A stretch of 41,266 bases of DNA from an uncultured Ruminococcus sp. (GCA_934463425.1 CAKSJP010000020.1:1-41266); one strand, 5' to 3'; shown: positions 30,884-40,225, counted from the stretch's first letter. Program-made: numbers and translations. The notes: generated from the letters alone by a model not told the origin.

Positions 30884-30901
30884 GGTGCATTTTCAGCAAT
30901 T

Positions 30902-31591
30902 TCAACGAGAAGCCGCTTTCTGCTTTTCCTGCAGCTCCTTTTCTGCTTTTACCAGCTGCAAATACTCCGGCATCAGCTCCGCCGGGGTCTGCCACTGTGC
31001 CTGCGCCGCCGCCAGACAGATGCCTGTGCCGTTTTGCAGACATGTCATGGGAGAAGCGACCGTCAGATGTTCACCCGCCGGGAACAGTTCCACGGCATCT
31101 CCCACCAGCAGAACCGGCTGTTTCAGCGCTGCCAGTTTTTCTGCCAGTTCAGCTGCCGGCTGCATGCTGTCCGGCTGCATTGCTGTGATCTGCGTGCCGT
31201 CACTCTGATACAGTCCGGCATAGACCAGAGACTGTCTCGCCGTCATGACCGCACAGATCACGCCCTGCCAGGACAGATTCTGCCACGCCAGCCCTTCCAG
31301 CGTAGAGATTCCTGCGCACGGGATCTGCAAAGCGTAGGACATGGCTTTTACCGCCGCAATGCCGATGCGCAGTCCGGTGTAAGAACCCGGTCCCTTCGCC
31401 GCAGCAAAGCCGTCGATATCCTGCCAGTTCAGCCCGGTATCTGCCAACAGGCGCTCTGCCAGAGGCAGGATCACCTGAGAATGGGTACGCTTGGTATAAA
31501 CGGTCTGCTGTGCCAACAGACAGCGGCTTTCGCTGTCATACAGCGCCGCAGCTGCCACTTTTCCGGAAGTGTCAATCCCCAAGATCCGCAA
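30902..31591 (-). CDS. tsaB: tRNA threonylcarbamoyladenosine biosynthesis protein TsaB
   Basis: About 229 residues of the ASKHA fold, with the N-terminal ILGIDTSGK and the family-defining KGPGSYTGLRIG near residue 68. TsaB is the catalytically inactive partner of TsaD in making t6A37 on ANN-decoding tRNAs. An ATG at 31600 abuts AAGGAG with no spacer, while a TTG at 31591 has 9-nt spacing and gives the usual MRILGIDTS start, so TTG is preferred. The gene overlaps the 3' end of tsaE by about 20 nt. tsaD and tsaC are not in the window. Confidence 0.92.
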   Translation of the reverse strand: MRILGIDTSGKVAAAALYDSESRCLLAQQTVYTKRTHSQVILPLAERLLADTGLNWQDIDGFAAAKGPGSYTGLRIGIAAVKAMSYALQIPCAGISTLEGLAWQNLSWQGVICAVMTARQSLVYAGLYQSDGTQITAMQPDSMQPAAELAEKLAALKQPVLLVGDAVELFPAGEHLTVASPMTCLQNGTGICLAAAQAQWQTPAELMPEYLQLVKAEKELQEKQKAASR

Positions 31592-32021
31592 AGCGCTCAT
31601 CTCCTTCTACTGTGATCTGTCTGCCGTCATCGGAAAGCCGCTGGATGGTAATCCGAATGCAGTTTTCCGGCAGCTCTGCCGCAATGTTCTCCGACCACTC
31701 AATGGCAAATACACCCTCATCCAGAGGGTAGTCATAAAACCCGGTGGATTCCAGATCCAATGCACCCTCAATGCGGTACATATCAAAATGATAGAGCGAC
31801 AGCCCATCGCCGTGATATTCCTGCACAATGGCAAATGTGGGCGAAGAGACCACATCCGGCAGCCCCATGCCCTTTGCCAGTCCGCGGGTAAAGGTCGTCT
31901 TTCCCACGCCGAGACCGCCGAAATAGGCGATCACATCCCCGGCATGCAGCTTTTCTCCCAACCGCTCCGCAAAGGCGATGGTCTCCGCCGGCGATGCCGT
32001 GGTTTTCTGTATTTTCAACAC
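31572..32021 (-). CDS. tsaE: tRNA threonylcarbamoyladenosine biosynthesis ATPase TsaE
   Basis: 149 residues. The Walker A motif is GGLGVGKTTF, followed by GLPDVVSSPTFAIVQEY (switch region) and LYHFDMYRI. The Walker-B-like FAIEWSENI ends the core. TsaE is the ATPase that resets the TsaBD complex in t6A synthesis. The frame starts with GTG (32021); AGGAG lies about 11 nt upstream and overlaps the fhs stop codon, so its translation is probably linked to fhs. Part of the fhs-tsaE-tsaB transcript. Confidence 0.93.
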   Translation of the reverse strand: MLKIQKTTASPAETIAFAERLGEKLHAGDVIAYFGGLGVGKTTFTRGLAKGMGLPDVVSSPTFAIVQEYHGDGLSLYHFDMYRIEGALDLESTGFYDYPLDEGVFAIEWSENIAAELPENCIRITIQRLSDDGRQITVEGDERFADLGD

Positions 32022-32036
32022 GCTTGTTCCATCTCC

Positions 32037-33707
32037 TTAGAACAATCCGGTAATGTTGCCGTCATTGTCGCAGTCGATCCGCAATGCAGCCGGTGCTTTC
32101 GGCAGACCCGGCATGGTCATGATATTGCCGGTGAGAACAACCACAAAGCCTGCGCCATTGGACAGGGTCACGTCACGGACAGTGATGGTAAAGTGTTCCG
32201 GCTTGCCCAGCTTCGCAGCATCGTCCGACAGAGAATACTGTGTCTTTGCCACGCACACCGGCAGATTGCCGCAGCCCAGAGCGTTGATCTGTGCCAGCGC
32301 CTTTTTTGCCGGCGCCGTAAAGGTCACACCGTCTGCACGGTAGATCTCCTTTGCGATCTTCTCTACCTTTTCCTCTACAGAGAGATCGGTGTCATACAGT
32401 ACATGGAAGTCGGACGGCTTATTTTCAATGGTCTTGCAGACCTTTTCTGCCAGTTCTCTGCCGCCTGCGCCGCCCTTGGCGAATACTTCGGTCAGAGCGA
32501 ACTCAGCGCCCAGAGCCTCGCAGAACTTCTGGATAAAGTTCAGTTCTGCATCGGTGTCGCACTGGAAGCGGTTGATGGCAACCACTACCGGCACGCCGTA
32601 CTTCTTCATGTTCTCGATATGCACCTGGAGGTTTACGATACCCTTTTTCAACGCATCCAGATTCTCTGTGGTCAGTTCTGTTTTCGGCACACCGCCGTTG
32701 TATTTCAGTGCGCGGACCGTTGCCACCAGAACCACACAGCTGGGGTTCAGACCGCCGTAACGGCACTTGATGTCAAAGAACTTTTCTGCGCCCAGGTCAG
32801 AGCCGAAGCCTGCCTCAGTCACGCAGTAGTCGCCCAGCTTCAGCGCCAGCTTTGTGGCACGGAGAGAGTTGCAGCCGTGGGCAATGTTGGCGAAAGGACC
32901 GCCGTGGATCAGTGCCGGCGTGTGCTCCAGGGTCTGTACCAGGTTCGGCTTGAGAGCATCCTTCAGCAGTGCAGTCATAGCGCCGTTTGCGCCCAGATCC
33001 TTGGCATAAACCGGATTGCCGTCCAGATCATAAGCCACCAGGATCTTGCCCAGGCGCTCTTTCAGGTCTGCCAGGTCAGATGCCAGGCACAGAATGGCCA
33101 TTACCTCAGAAGCCACGGTAATCTGGAAGCTGTCACTCCGGGGAATGCCGTCCACCTTGCTGCCCAGACCAATGACGATGTTCCGCAGTGCACGGTCATT
33201 CATGTCCAGCACGCGCTTGAGCATCACCCGGCGCTGGTCGATACGCAGCACATTGCCCTGCTGCATATGGTTGTCCAGCATAGCGCAAAGCAGGTTGTTT
33301 GCTGCAGTAATGGCGTGCATATCACCAGTAAAGTGCAGGTTGATGTCCTCCATGGGAACGACCTGTGCATAGCCGCCGCCGGCTGCACCGCCCTTGATGC
33401 CGAATACCGGGCCGAGAGACGGCTCACGCAGTGCCAGAACGGTCTTTTTGCCGATCTGATGCAGTGCATCTGCCAGACCAACGCTGACGGTAGTCTTGCC
33501 CTCGCCTGCCGGAGTCGGATTGATGGCTGTCACCAGGATCAGCTTACCGTCCGGCTTGCTGTCCAGCTTCTTAAACAACTGTTCCGAAAGTTTTGCCTTA
33601 TAGCGGCCATAATACTCGATATCTTCCTCTTCAATGGACAGCTCTGCCGCCACTTTGCCAATGGGGTACATTTCTGCGCGCTGCGCGATTTCAATATCCG
33701 ATAACAT
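32037..33707 (-). CDS. fhs: Formate--tetrahydrofolate ligase
   Basis: 556 residues, the family length. The ATP-binding loop is [14 protein letters not shown] near residue 67, with [35 protein letters not shown] after it. The folate and formate region includes AIPRS-like [18 protein letters not shown]. The enzyme makes 10-formyl-THF from formate, THF and ATP. It serves purine synthesis and one-carbon flux and does not by itself indicate acetogenesis. AAAGGAG precedes the ATG, and it heads an operon with tsaE and tsaB. Confidence 0.97.
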   Translation of the reverse strand: MLSDIEIAQRAEMYPIGKVAAELSIEEEDIEYYGRYKAKLSEQLFKKLDSKPDGKLILVTAINPTPAGEGKTTVSVGLADALHQIGKKTVLALREPSLGPVFGIKGGAAGGGYAQVVPMEDINLHFTGDMHAITAANNLLCAMLDNHMQQGNVLRIDQRRVMLKRVLDMNDRALRNIVIGLGSKVDGIPRSDSFQITVASEVMAILCLASDLADLKERLGKILVAYDLDGNPVYAKDLGANGAMTALLKDALKPNLVQTLEHTPALIHGGPFANIAHGCNSLRATKLALKLGDYCVTEAGFGSDLGAEKFFDIKCRYGGLNPSCVVLVATVRALKYNGGVPKTELTTENLDALKKGIVNLQVHIENMKKYGVPVVVAINRFQCDTDAELNFIQKFCEALGAEFALTEVFAKGGAGGRELAEKVCKTIENKPSDFHVLYDTDLSVEEKVEKIAKEIYRADGVTFTAPAKKALAQINALGCGNLPVCVAKTQYSLSDDAAKLGKPEHFTITVRDVTLSNGAGFVVVLTGNIMTMPGLPKAPAALRIDCDNDGNITGLF

Positions 33708-33790
33708 AAATTTTTTCTCCTTTTTTTACAGATCCGGCGGGATATTCCCTGTCGGTCTGCGCATTTTTTCTCGTTCAGAAACATAGTTTT

Positions 33791-33819
33791 ATTATAGCAT
33801 TTTTTCACAGGCAATGCAA
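33791..33819 (-). promoter_or_regulatory. Promoter of fhs-tsaE-tsaB
   Basis: On the minus strand, TTGCAT (33819-33814) and TATAAT (33796-33791) are 17 bp apart. Confidence 0.7.
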
Positions 33820-33863
33820 GGCGAATTTTTCTTTTCGGTGATTCGCTGTATTTCCACAGATTT

Positions 33864-33885
33864 TTCCGTGAAATTTTTCACGGAA
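33864..33885. promoter_or_regulatory. Perfect 22-bp palindrome between fhs and the lipoprotein gene
   Basis: TTCCGTGAAA and TTTCACGGAA flank a TT centre, a perfect 22-bp palindrome in the divergent intergenic region. The inner GTGAA-N4-TTCAC equals the core of the Rex operator (TTGTGAA-N4-TTCACAA), but the outer TT/AA are CC/GG. It is a candidate operator for either gene, 45 bp upstream of the fhs -35 box. Confidence 0.45.
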
Positions 33886-33913
33886 CTGCATGCATTCCGG
33901 AGGTTGAACATTC

Positions 33914-35203
33914 ATGATACACAAATTTGCCCCGATCTCACTGCTTTTTTTGCTGCCGCTCCTGACAGGCTGTATGAGCCGTGCAGAGACAAGCGTGCCG
34001 GAAAACGCCGCTTTCTGCGATGATATCACCAAGCATGTCCAACAGGTGGAACAGCTGCACGTTGCCAGCGGCACTACAAACTGCACACCGGATGATGTCC
34101 AGGCAACTGTCTGCAATTATGACACTGTATACGGCATGTGGTTTCCCTATCTGGACTACGCAGAGACGCTCGCCGGAAAAACTGCCGACCAGTTTCGGGA
34201 GAGCATGCGCCAGCGGTTTCAGCAGGCGGCAGATATGGGCATCAACACCGTCTATCTCCATGTACGGGCATTTGGTGACGCCTATTACAACTCCGCCCTT
34301 TTTCCCCAGGCGAAGGAAGTGGGCGATTATGACCCGTTTCCCATTTTGCTGGAAGAGGCACACCAGCTGCACCTGTCTGTGCACGCCTGGATAAATCCGC
34401 TGCGGCTGCAAAAGGATTCCGGCATGACGGCAATGCCGGACAGCTGTCCGGTAAAGCAGTGGTACAATGATGCCGAAAAAAAAGGCACTTACCTCACGAA
34501 GGTAAACGATCACTGGTGGCTGAACCCGGCATATCCAGAGGTGCGCCAGCTCATTGCCGACGGCATATCTGAAATTGTGACGCAATACAATGTAGACGGC
34601 ATCCATCTGGACGATTACTTTTATCCCACTACCGAAGCCGCTTTTGATGCTGCGGCGTTTGCAGAGGCAAAGGCAGACGATCTGAAACAATTCCGGCTGG
34701 CACAGGTCAACACCATGATGCAGCAGATCTACAACACAGTCAAGACTGCATCATCTGACATACAGCTGAGCGTTAGTCCGCAGGGAACCATGGACGGCAA
34801 TTACACGAAGCAATACGCCGATGTGCGCCGCTGGGGTACGGAATCCGGCTACTGTGATGTGCTGATACCGCAGCTGTACTTCGGGTTTGAAAATGAAACT
34901 GCGCCCTTTGCAGAAGCCCTGCACACCTGGGCAGAAACAGTCTCCAGCGATGCGGTTTCTCTGGTGATCGGCATCGGCACGCACAAATGCGGCAAAGAGG
35001 ACACCTGGGCAGGCAGCGGCAGCATGGAGTGGTGCAATACGCCGACGCTCCCCATCCAACAGGCAGCGCTCGCCCTGGAAACCGACGGAACAGACGGCGT
35101 TGCTGTCTATGACTACGACACGACCTTTCAACCGGACACTGCCGCAGATGCGCTGACGCAGATTCGGGAGGCGTTGGGAGAATTGTTCCGGGCAGGAAAA
35201 TGA
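33914..35203 (+). CDS. Secreted GHL10 / DUF187 family lipoprotein (putative glycosidase)
   Basis: 429 residues. The lipobox LLTGC at residues 15-19 makes it a membrane-anchored lipoprotein. Residues ~70-420 match the glycosyl-hydrolase-like 10 (DUF187, FenI type) TIM barrel: GMWFPYLDYAETL, GINTVYLHVRAFGDAYYNS, LSVHAWINPLRL, YNVDGIHLDDYFYP with probable catalytic Asp residues, LSVSPQG and LIPQLYFGF. Family members are thought to act on cell-wall or surface glycans; peptidoglycan or a plant glycan is equally open here. GGAGG precedes the ATG. It stands alone and converges on metK. It carries no dockerin, so it is anchored by lipid rather than through a cellulosome. Confidence 0.85.
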   Translation: MIHKFAPISLLFLLPLLTGCMSRAETSVPENAAFCDDITKHVQQVEQLHVASGTTNCTPDDVQATVCNYDTVYGMWFPYLDYAETLAGKTADQFRESMRQRFQQAADMGINTVYLHVRAFGDAYYNSALFPQAKEVGDYDPFPILLEEAHQLHLSVHAWINPLRLQKDSGMTAMPDSCPVKQWYNDAEKKGTYLTKVNDHWWLNPAYPEVRQLIADGISEIVTQYNVDGIHLDDYFYPTTEAAFDAAAFAEAKADDLKQFRLAQVNTMMQQIYNTVKTASSDIQLSVSPQGTMDGNYTKQYADVRRWGTESGYCDVLIPQLYFGFENETAPFAEALHTWAETVSSDAVSLVIGIGTHKCGKEDTWAGSGSMEWCNTPTLPIQQAALALETDGTDGVAVYDYDTTFQPDTAADALTQIREALGELFRAGK

Positions 35204-35242
35204 AAAGAGCTCTTTCCAATTCCCTGGAAAAAGCCCTTTTTT
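35203..35242. terminator. Terminator between the lipoprotein gene and metK
   Basis: GAGCTCTTTCC pairs with GGAAAAAGCCC at 9 of 11 positions and is followed by TTTTTT on the plus strand. A-runs on the left let it serve the convergent metK gene as well. Confidence 0.7.
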
Positions 35243-35260
35243 ACAAATTCAACTTATCGC

Positions 35261-36442
35261 TTACTGAAACTTTGCGACCGCAGCTTTCAGTTCATCGACC
35301 TTGTCCTTGCGCTCCCAGGCCACGCCCAGATCTTCACGACCCATGTGGCCATAAGCAGCCAGCTTCCGATACTGCGGCTTGCGCAGATCGAGCATGCGGA
35401 TGATGCCGTCCGGTGTCAGCTGGAACACTTCCTGTACTGCCTGAGACAGTGCCTCTTCCGAGGCGGTGCTTGTCCCGAAGGTATCTATGCGAACGGAAAC
35501 CGGATGCGCAACGCCGATGGCATACGCCAGCTGCACTTCGCAGCGCTTTGCCAGACCAGCCGCAACGATATTCTTCGCAATATAACGGGAAGCATATGCG
35601 CCGGAACGGTCAACCTTCGTCGGATCCTTACCGCTGAACGCGCCGCCGCCGTGACGGGCTGTACCGCCGTAGGTGTCTACGATGATCTTTCGTCCCGTCA
35701 GACCGCTGTCGCCCTGCGGGCCGCCCACAACAAACCGTCCGGTAGGATTGATGAAATACTTGGTGTTTTCATCCAGCAGTTCTGCCGGGATCACTGCCGG
35801 GATCACATAATGCATCATATCCCGGCGGATGGTTTCCAGCGTTACGTCTGCGGCGTGCTGTGTGGAAATTACCACAGTATCCACGCGAACCGGCTTATCT
35901 CCATCGTATTCCACAGTGACCTGTGCCTTGCCGTCCGGACGGAGATAGGTCAGCGTCTTATTCTTTCGCAGCTCTGCCAGCTTTTTGCACAGCTTGTGGG
36001 ACAGGGAGATCGCCAGAGGCATCAGCTCCGGTGTTTCATCGCAGGCATAGCCGAACATCATGCCCTGGTCGCCGGCGCCGGTCTCTGCGGTTTCGCCGCC
36101 GCGTGTTTCAATGGCATCGTTAACGCCCATTGCAATATCCGGCGACTGCTTGTTGATTGCCTGGAGCACAGCGCAGGTATAGCCGTCAAAGCCATACTTG
36201 GCGCGGTCATAGCCGATGTCCACGATCACGTCCCGGGCGATCTGCTGAATGTCCACCTTTGCGGTTGTGGTGATCTCACCCATGCACAGCACCATGCCGG
36301 TCTCTACGATGGTCTCGCAGGCAACGCGGGCCTTGCTGTCCTGTTCCAAAATCGCATCCAGAACTGCGTCAGAGATCTGGTCGCAGATCTTGTCCGGATG
36401 TCCCTCAGTTACGGATTCAGAGGTAAATAAAGTTCTTGCCAT
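35261..36442 (-). CDS. metK: S-adenosylmethionine synthetase
   Basis: 393 residues. The N-terminal [25 protein letters not shown] carries the catalytic His, the ATP-binding [12 protein letters not shown] hexapeptide region is intact, and [19 protein letters not shown] is the P-loop-like signature. It makes SAM from methionine and ATP. AAAGGA precedes the ATG at 36442; the longer open frame upstream runs through the riboswitch terminator and is not used. A SAM-I riboswitch and terminator precede it, so it is switched off when its own product is abundant. Confidence 0.97.
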   Translation of the reverse strand: MARTLFTSESVTEGHPDKICDQISDAVLDAILEQDSKARVACETIVETGMVLCMGEITTTAKVDIQQIARDVIVDIGYDRAKYGFDGYTCAVLQAINKQSPDIAMGVNDAIETRGGETAETGAGDQGMMFGYACDETPELMPLAISLSHKLCKKLAELRKNKTLTYLRPDGKAQVTVEYDGDKPVRVDTVVISTQHAADVTLETIRRDMMHYVIPAVIPAELLDENTKYFINPTGRFVVGGPQGDSGLTGRKIIVDTYGGTARHGGGAFSGKDPTKVDRSGAYASRYIAKNIVAAGLAKRCEVQLAYAIGVAHPVSVRIDTFGTSTASEEALSQAVQEVFQLTPDGIIRMLDLRKPQYRKLAAYGHMGREDLGVAWERKDKVDELKAAVAKFQ

Positions 36443-36480
36443 TTTACTAGTTCCTTTCTGTGTCGTTGGGAAAAGTATCA

Positions 36481-36506
36481 AAAAAAGACACCCATACAGG
36501 GTGTCC
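36481..36506 (-). terminator. Riboswitch-controlled terminator of metK
   Basis: On the minus strand, GGACACCC pairs with GGGTGTC around TGTAT and is followed by seven T residues. It lies just after the SAM-I aptamer and upstream of the metK ribosome binding site. Confidence 0.9.
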
Positions 36507-36524
36507 AAAGCTTTTTGTACAAAC

Positions 36525-36630
36525 CCCTCATCTCTCGGTTATACCGCAGGAATTGGCACCGTATCGGCAAAAAGCGCCGCTCGGTTGCCGGGCTTCACAG
36601 GACCTGTTCCTCCACCACTCTTGATAAGGT
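36525..36630 (-). ncRNA. SAM-I (S-box) riboswitch upstream of metK
   Basis: The minus strand shows the S-box core in order: CTTATCAAGAG, GGTGGAGGAACAGG, CCTGTGAAGCCCGGCAACC, GGTGCCAATTCCTGC and GAGAGATGAG. The P1 stem forms from CTTATC and GATGAG. It binds S-adenosylmethionine, and an intrinsic terminator lies directly downstream, giving transcriptional control of metK. Confidence 0.96.
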
Positions 36631-36645
36631 ATAAGGTATAGGTTT

Positions 36646-36674
36646 ATTATACAGGATTTCTGCCGCTTTGTCAA
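36646..36674 (-). promoter_or_regulatory. Promoter of metK
   Basis: On the minus strand, TTGACA (36674-36669) and TATAAT (36651-36646) are 17 bp apart. Both boxes are perfect consensus, about 20 bp upstream of the riboswitch. Confidence 0.85.
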
Positions 36675-36706
36675 TAGGGAATTTCGACGTTTTTCGCAGC
36701 AGACGC

Positions 36707-36744
36707 AAAAAGACCGCGATCCCGAAGAATCACGGTCTTTTTTT
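36707..36744 (-). terminator. Terminator of the GH9 cellulase gene
   Basis: AAAAAGACCG pairs with CGGTCTTTTT, with a short inner GAT/ATC extension. On the minus strand it follows the cellulase stop codon by about 35 nt and ends in TTTTTGC. Confidence 0.8.
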
Positions 36745-36778
36745 ACGTTATCATGCTGTTGTTACAGCAGATTCGTTC

Positions 36779-39700
36779 TTATGCGTTTTCCGGCAGAGAT
36801 TCGATGGTGTGAACCAGGAACTTCAGCAGAGCGGTTGCATCGTCTGTACCGATTTCGCCGTTCTGATCGTAGCAGTCACCATTCAGATTCTGCTGCTCAG
36901 TGAACTGAACTGCGCCAGCAACTGCCTTGTTCAGCAGAACTGCGTCAGTGATATCAACGCGAGCGTCCAGGTTGGTGTCGCCCAGGAGGATATCGCCCGG
37001 CTTTACGTTGTTTGTAGTGGTAGAACCATTGCTGTCAGAAGTAGTGGTTTCACCGGAAGCAGTTGTTGTGGTAGTTGCGTTGCTGTCAGTTGTAGTAGTT
37101 GTAGCAGACGGCTTAGTTGCAGTAGAGCCATCGCGCTGAATGTTCGGTGCTTCGTCATCCAGGAAGGAAGCAACCCAGCACAGCGGAGAGTTCCAGTTGA
37201 TGGTGCACTCGTTTACAGACCAAGCTTCTACGTTATCCAGGTAGCACTTCATCGGAGCGATAGAACCTACCTTGTAACCCTGACCCTGAACCATCGGGTC
37301 TTCCATGTTGGAGTTCGGACCGCCGGACATTACGCCGTACGGAGCATACGGGAAGTCGTCGCTGTTCAGCTGACCAGACCACCATCTGTGGTGCGGGTAC
37401 TTTGTGGAGTGTTCGCCGTAACCAGTTACATAGCCCTGTTCCAGCGGGTTGCGACCCATCAGGTAGTCCATAGCAGTGGTAACGCCGTCGATGTACTTCA
37501 CTTCCTTGCCCTCAGAAGCATCATATGCCAGAGCCAGAGCCATGGAGTTGTTGATTACCATGGAGTTGGAACCCCACTCGTAACCGCCTTCCAGGTTCAG
37601 AGTTTCCATATCGCCGGAGCCACTTTCTGCGTTGTACTTCCATACCTGAGTGTCATAGTCATGACCAACATACGGGATGCCGTATGCGGAGCTGTTCTGT
37701 ACGTCCAGAACAGCGTCAGCTGCCTTCAGTACCTGAGACTTCAGGGTGTCAACTTCATCAGCAGTCAGCAGACCCTTTTCGAGCATTGTCTTGGAGTTTA
37801 CATACAGGGAGATAGAACCAACAGAGTTCAGAGTACCCCATGTGAACAGAGAGAATGTACCGTTGTTCTCACCGCCGACCAGAGTGGTGGAGATTTCCAG
37901 TGCCTTTGCATTGTCCTTGCCGTAAGCATTGGTACCGTACTTCATCAGTTCGTCATAATAGGTCTTGTCGCCAGTGGTGATGTACAGCTCGCAAGCTGCC
38001 CAGTAGAATTCGTCGCTGACTTCGGTGTCACCGTACGGGCCACCGCCCTTGTTCTGATCCAGCGGAGCATACATGATGTCAGCAGACAGGCCGCCTTCAC
38101 CCTTGGTGTCGCCGCCCCAGCTGGTGAACGGCTTGTAGTTTGCCTTTGCTGCTTCATAGGTCTTGATTGCAGCATCTTCCATAGTCTTTGCATAAGCTGC
38201 ATCATAGTCCTTGAACAGACGAGCTGCCTGTGCGAAAGCTGCAGAAGCGTTCAGAGTTGCAGCATAGGTAACCGGCTTTACGATTCGCATCGGAGCCTTG
38301 TTTTCCTTGCCGTTTTCATTTTCGTCATACGGAGCAACAGCCAGACCGGTCCACTTATAGTCGTGAGCCTTGTGGTAAACCATGCCGTCGTCACGCATCA
38401 TCTTCAGGAAGAAGTCCAGCTCTACCTTGCACTCATCCAGGATATCCGGGGTGCCGTTGCCGGTTTCCGGAATATTCATGATGTCAGAGCCGTCTGCCCA
38501 CTTGTCAGCCTTGCCGACCATCAGGGATCTCTCGTACATGTTCATCAGGGTCCACAGGGAAACACCGCCGTTTACAACGTATTTACCATAGTCACCTGCA
38601 TCGAACCAACCGCCGGTAACATCAATGGACTTGCTGTAGCTCGGCTTGGAGGTGTAGATATAAACCCACTCATCTGCGATATAAGCAGTATCCGGGTTGT
38701 GCTGTGTGTCCTTACGTCCCAGAGTCTTCTTGCTTCCCTCAACGGTCTGCGGAGACGGGATGTACTTATCTTCTGTATCGCTTGCGCGGTTCTGATAGAA
38801 GTAGTTCAGGGCATAGGTCAGCATGCTCTTATCGTTATAAGTTGCATACAGATCCTTGTCGATGTCGAAAGCAATCGAAGTCTTGCCTGCAACATTCAGT
38901 GTATAGCCCTTGCCGTCTTCTGTGAAGTCGGTGAAGTCGATCTGCTGGGTGTAATCCCATGCACCAGACTTATCATAAGTGGTATTGCCATCGGTTGTGC
39001 CAGTGTAAACTGTCTTACCGCTTGCATCCTTGATCTCATAATCGTACTTGGTGGTGTCTCCCTCAGAAAGAACCAGTGTTGCCTGCTTCTTACCGTTGGT
39101 GTAATAACCAACCTGGTTCACTTCAACGCCAGTCGGTACATAATCTACTGTTTTCTGATAGTCAGACGCATCATCAGTCATATCGATGAGTGCCAGGTTA
39201 TCGAACAGGATGGTAGTATCCTTCGGGAAGCAGTCGCCTCTATCTGCATACTTACCCTGACCGCCCATGTGGAAGGTCCACTCTCCAGTACCCTTTACGG
39301 TTTCTGTTGCCTGGAATTCATAAGCAACTGTCGTCCACTCATTTGCCGGGTATTCCTTGTTGTACCAAGCATCCCAGCCAGAACCATAGTCAACCTTGTT
39401 GCCGGTCTTAGAAGCGCTCTTCAGCTTCTCTTCCAACTGTTCCTGTGTCAGACCTGCCTCATAAGTCATGGACAGCTCATCACCGTTGCTGTGCCACAGT
39501 TCCTGGTCATCATTTGCCATGTTGCCCAGCTTCGGATACATGTGACCGCTGTTAGACGGTTTCACACTATAGGTGATACGATAGGTGTGGCCGCTCTCAA
39601 TGGTCAGGTTTCTGTGACGGAACTGGCAGTCCCAACGGCTCTCACCGCCGTTTGCAGTACCACCGACGTTAACCAGCTTGATCGCATAGATACCGCCAGT

Positions 39701-39904
39701 GATGTCGAACTTCATGACAGCAGTTGCGTTTTCGCAAATGTGCCACGGCAAGCCCTTTCCGTTTTCGAAGGTACCTTCGCCCAATTCCTCACCAGCGAAT
39801 GCCGTCATAGACATTGCGGTCAGACCTGTAGCAGTGGCAGAAACAGCCATTACTGCTGCAGAAGCGAAGGCGAGTGCCTTCTTGCCGAGTTTTTTCTTCA
39901 GCAT
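36779..39904 (-). CDS. GH9 cellulase with N-terminal CBM and C-terminal dockerin
   Basis: 1041 residues. The order is: signal peptide (cleavage after AFA near 37); a CBM4/9-like beta-sandwich (~38-235, with RNLTIESGHTYRITYSVKPS); an Ig-like CelD_N domain (~250-345, GVEVNQVGYYTNGKKQA); a GH9 (alpha/alpha)6 barrel (~350-935); a Thr/Ser/Asn linker; and a dockerin (~976-1041). Catalytic features are present: GGWFDAGDYGKYVVNGG with the paired Asp residues, the His signature YPHHRWWSG, and SVNECTINWNSPL with the acid Glu. It should be an endo- or processive beta-1,4-glucanase held in a cellulosome by the dockerin. AAGGAGG precedes the ATG. It has its own promoter and structured leader. Confidence 0.95.
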   Translation of the reverse strand: MLKKKLGKKALAFASAAVMAVSATATGLTAMSMTAFAGEELGEGTFENGKGLPWHICENATAVMKFDITGGIYAIKLVNVGGTANGGESRWDCQFRHRNLTIESGHTYRITYSVKPSNSGHMYPKLGNMANDDQELWHSNGDELSMTYEAGLTQEQLEEKLKSASKTGNKVDYGSGWDAWYNKEYPANEWTTVAYEFQATETVKGTGEWTFHMGGQGKYADRGDCFPKDTTILFDNLALIDMTDDASDYQKTVDYVPTGVEVNQVGYYTNGKKQATLVLSEGDTTKYDYEIKDASGKTVYTGTTDGNTTYDKSGAWDYTQQIDFTDFTEDGKGYTLNVAGKTSIAFDIDKDLYATYNDKSMLTYALNYFYQNRASDTEDKYIPSPQTVEGSKKTLGRKDTQHNPDTAYIADEWVYIYTSKPSYSKSIDVTGGWFDAGDYGKYVVNGGVSLWTLMNMYERSLMVGKADKWADGSDIMNIPETGNGTPDILDECKVELDFFLKMMRDDGMVYHKAHDYKWTGLAVAPYDENENGKENKAPMRIVKPVTYAATLNASAAFAQAARLFKDYDAAYAKTMEDAAIKTYEAAKANYKPFTSWGGDTKGEGGLSADIMYAPLDQNKGGGPYGDTEVSDEFYWAACELYITTGDKTYYDELMKYGTNAYGKDNAKALEISTTLVGGENNGTFSLFTWGTLNSVGSISLYVNSKTMLEKGLLTADEVDTLKSQVLKAADAVLDVQNSSAYGIPYVGHDYDTQVWKYNAESGSGDMETLNLEGGYEWGSNSMVINNSMALALAYDASEGKEVKYIDGVTTAMDYLMGRNPLEQGYVTGYGEHSTKYPHHRWWSGQLNSDDFPYAPYGVMSGGPNSNMEDPMVQGQGYKVGSIAPMKCYLDNVEAWSVNECTINWNSPLCWVASFLDDEAPNIQRDGSTATKPSATTTTTDSNATTTTTASGETTTSDSNGSTTTNNVKPGDILLGDTNLDARVDITDAVLLNKAVAGAVQFTEQQNLNGDCYDQNGEIGTDDATALLKFLVHTIESLPENA

Positions 39905-40064
39905 AGATATCCTCCTTGAAAATTAAAGATTTTTTGGTTTGGGGACATGGGTACGCATGTCCCGCCTGCAACGATTCCTCTTGCCGAACACGCCGGCAGA
40001 CATGCCGATACGGGGATAAATTCAGACGCACTTATCCCGTCCCAAAGCATATCTTTCTCGTTTC
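39905..40064 (-). promoter_or_regulatory. Structured 5' leader of the GH9 cellulase gene
   Basis: The ~160-nt leader (minus strand) contains three successive stems: GGGATAA/TTATCCC (near 40040-40015), TGCCG/CGGCA (near 40010-39990) and GGGACATG/CATGTCCC (39960-39940). An A/T-rich run and the ribosome binding site follow. It matches no riboswitch I know and may serve mRNA stability. Confidence 0.4.
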
Positions 40065-40068
40065 ATTT

Positions 40069-40097
40069 ATTATAACACATGAAAATTTTATTGTAAA
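40069..40097 (-). promoter_or_regulatory. Promoter of the GH9 cellulase gene
   Basis: On the minus strand, TTTACA (40097-40092) and TATAAT (40074-40069) are 17 bp apart. The boxes and spacing are identical to those of the other dockerin gene's promoter at 11331-11359. Confidence 0.8.
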
Positions 40098-40145
40098 GCG
40101 GATTTTCAAATTTCAGTAAAACATGCTAAACAGTTTCCGTGCTTT

Positions 40146-40175
40146 TTGTGCAACTTGCTATATGTTATTGCAGTT
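40146..40175. promoter_or_regulatory. Candidate operator upstream of the GH9 cellulase gene
   Basis: TTGTGCAACTTGC followed by TATTGCA aligns with TTGTGCAAGTTGC...TATTGCA at 11411-11440 without gaps, and begins 49 bp upstream of the -35 box (52 bp in the other case). The right half-site here is less symmetric (TTGCAGTT instead of TTGCACAA). Confidence 0.45.
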
Positions 40176-40225
40176 TCTTCGGACAACCCGGCGAATATTT
40201 GTGATATCTCTGCGAAAAAAGCGAC

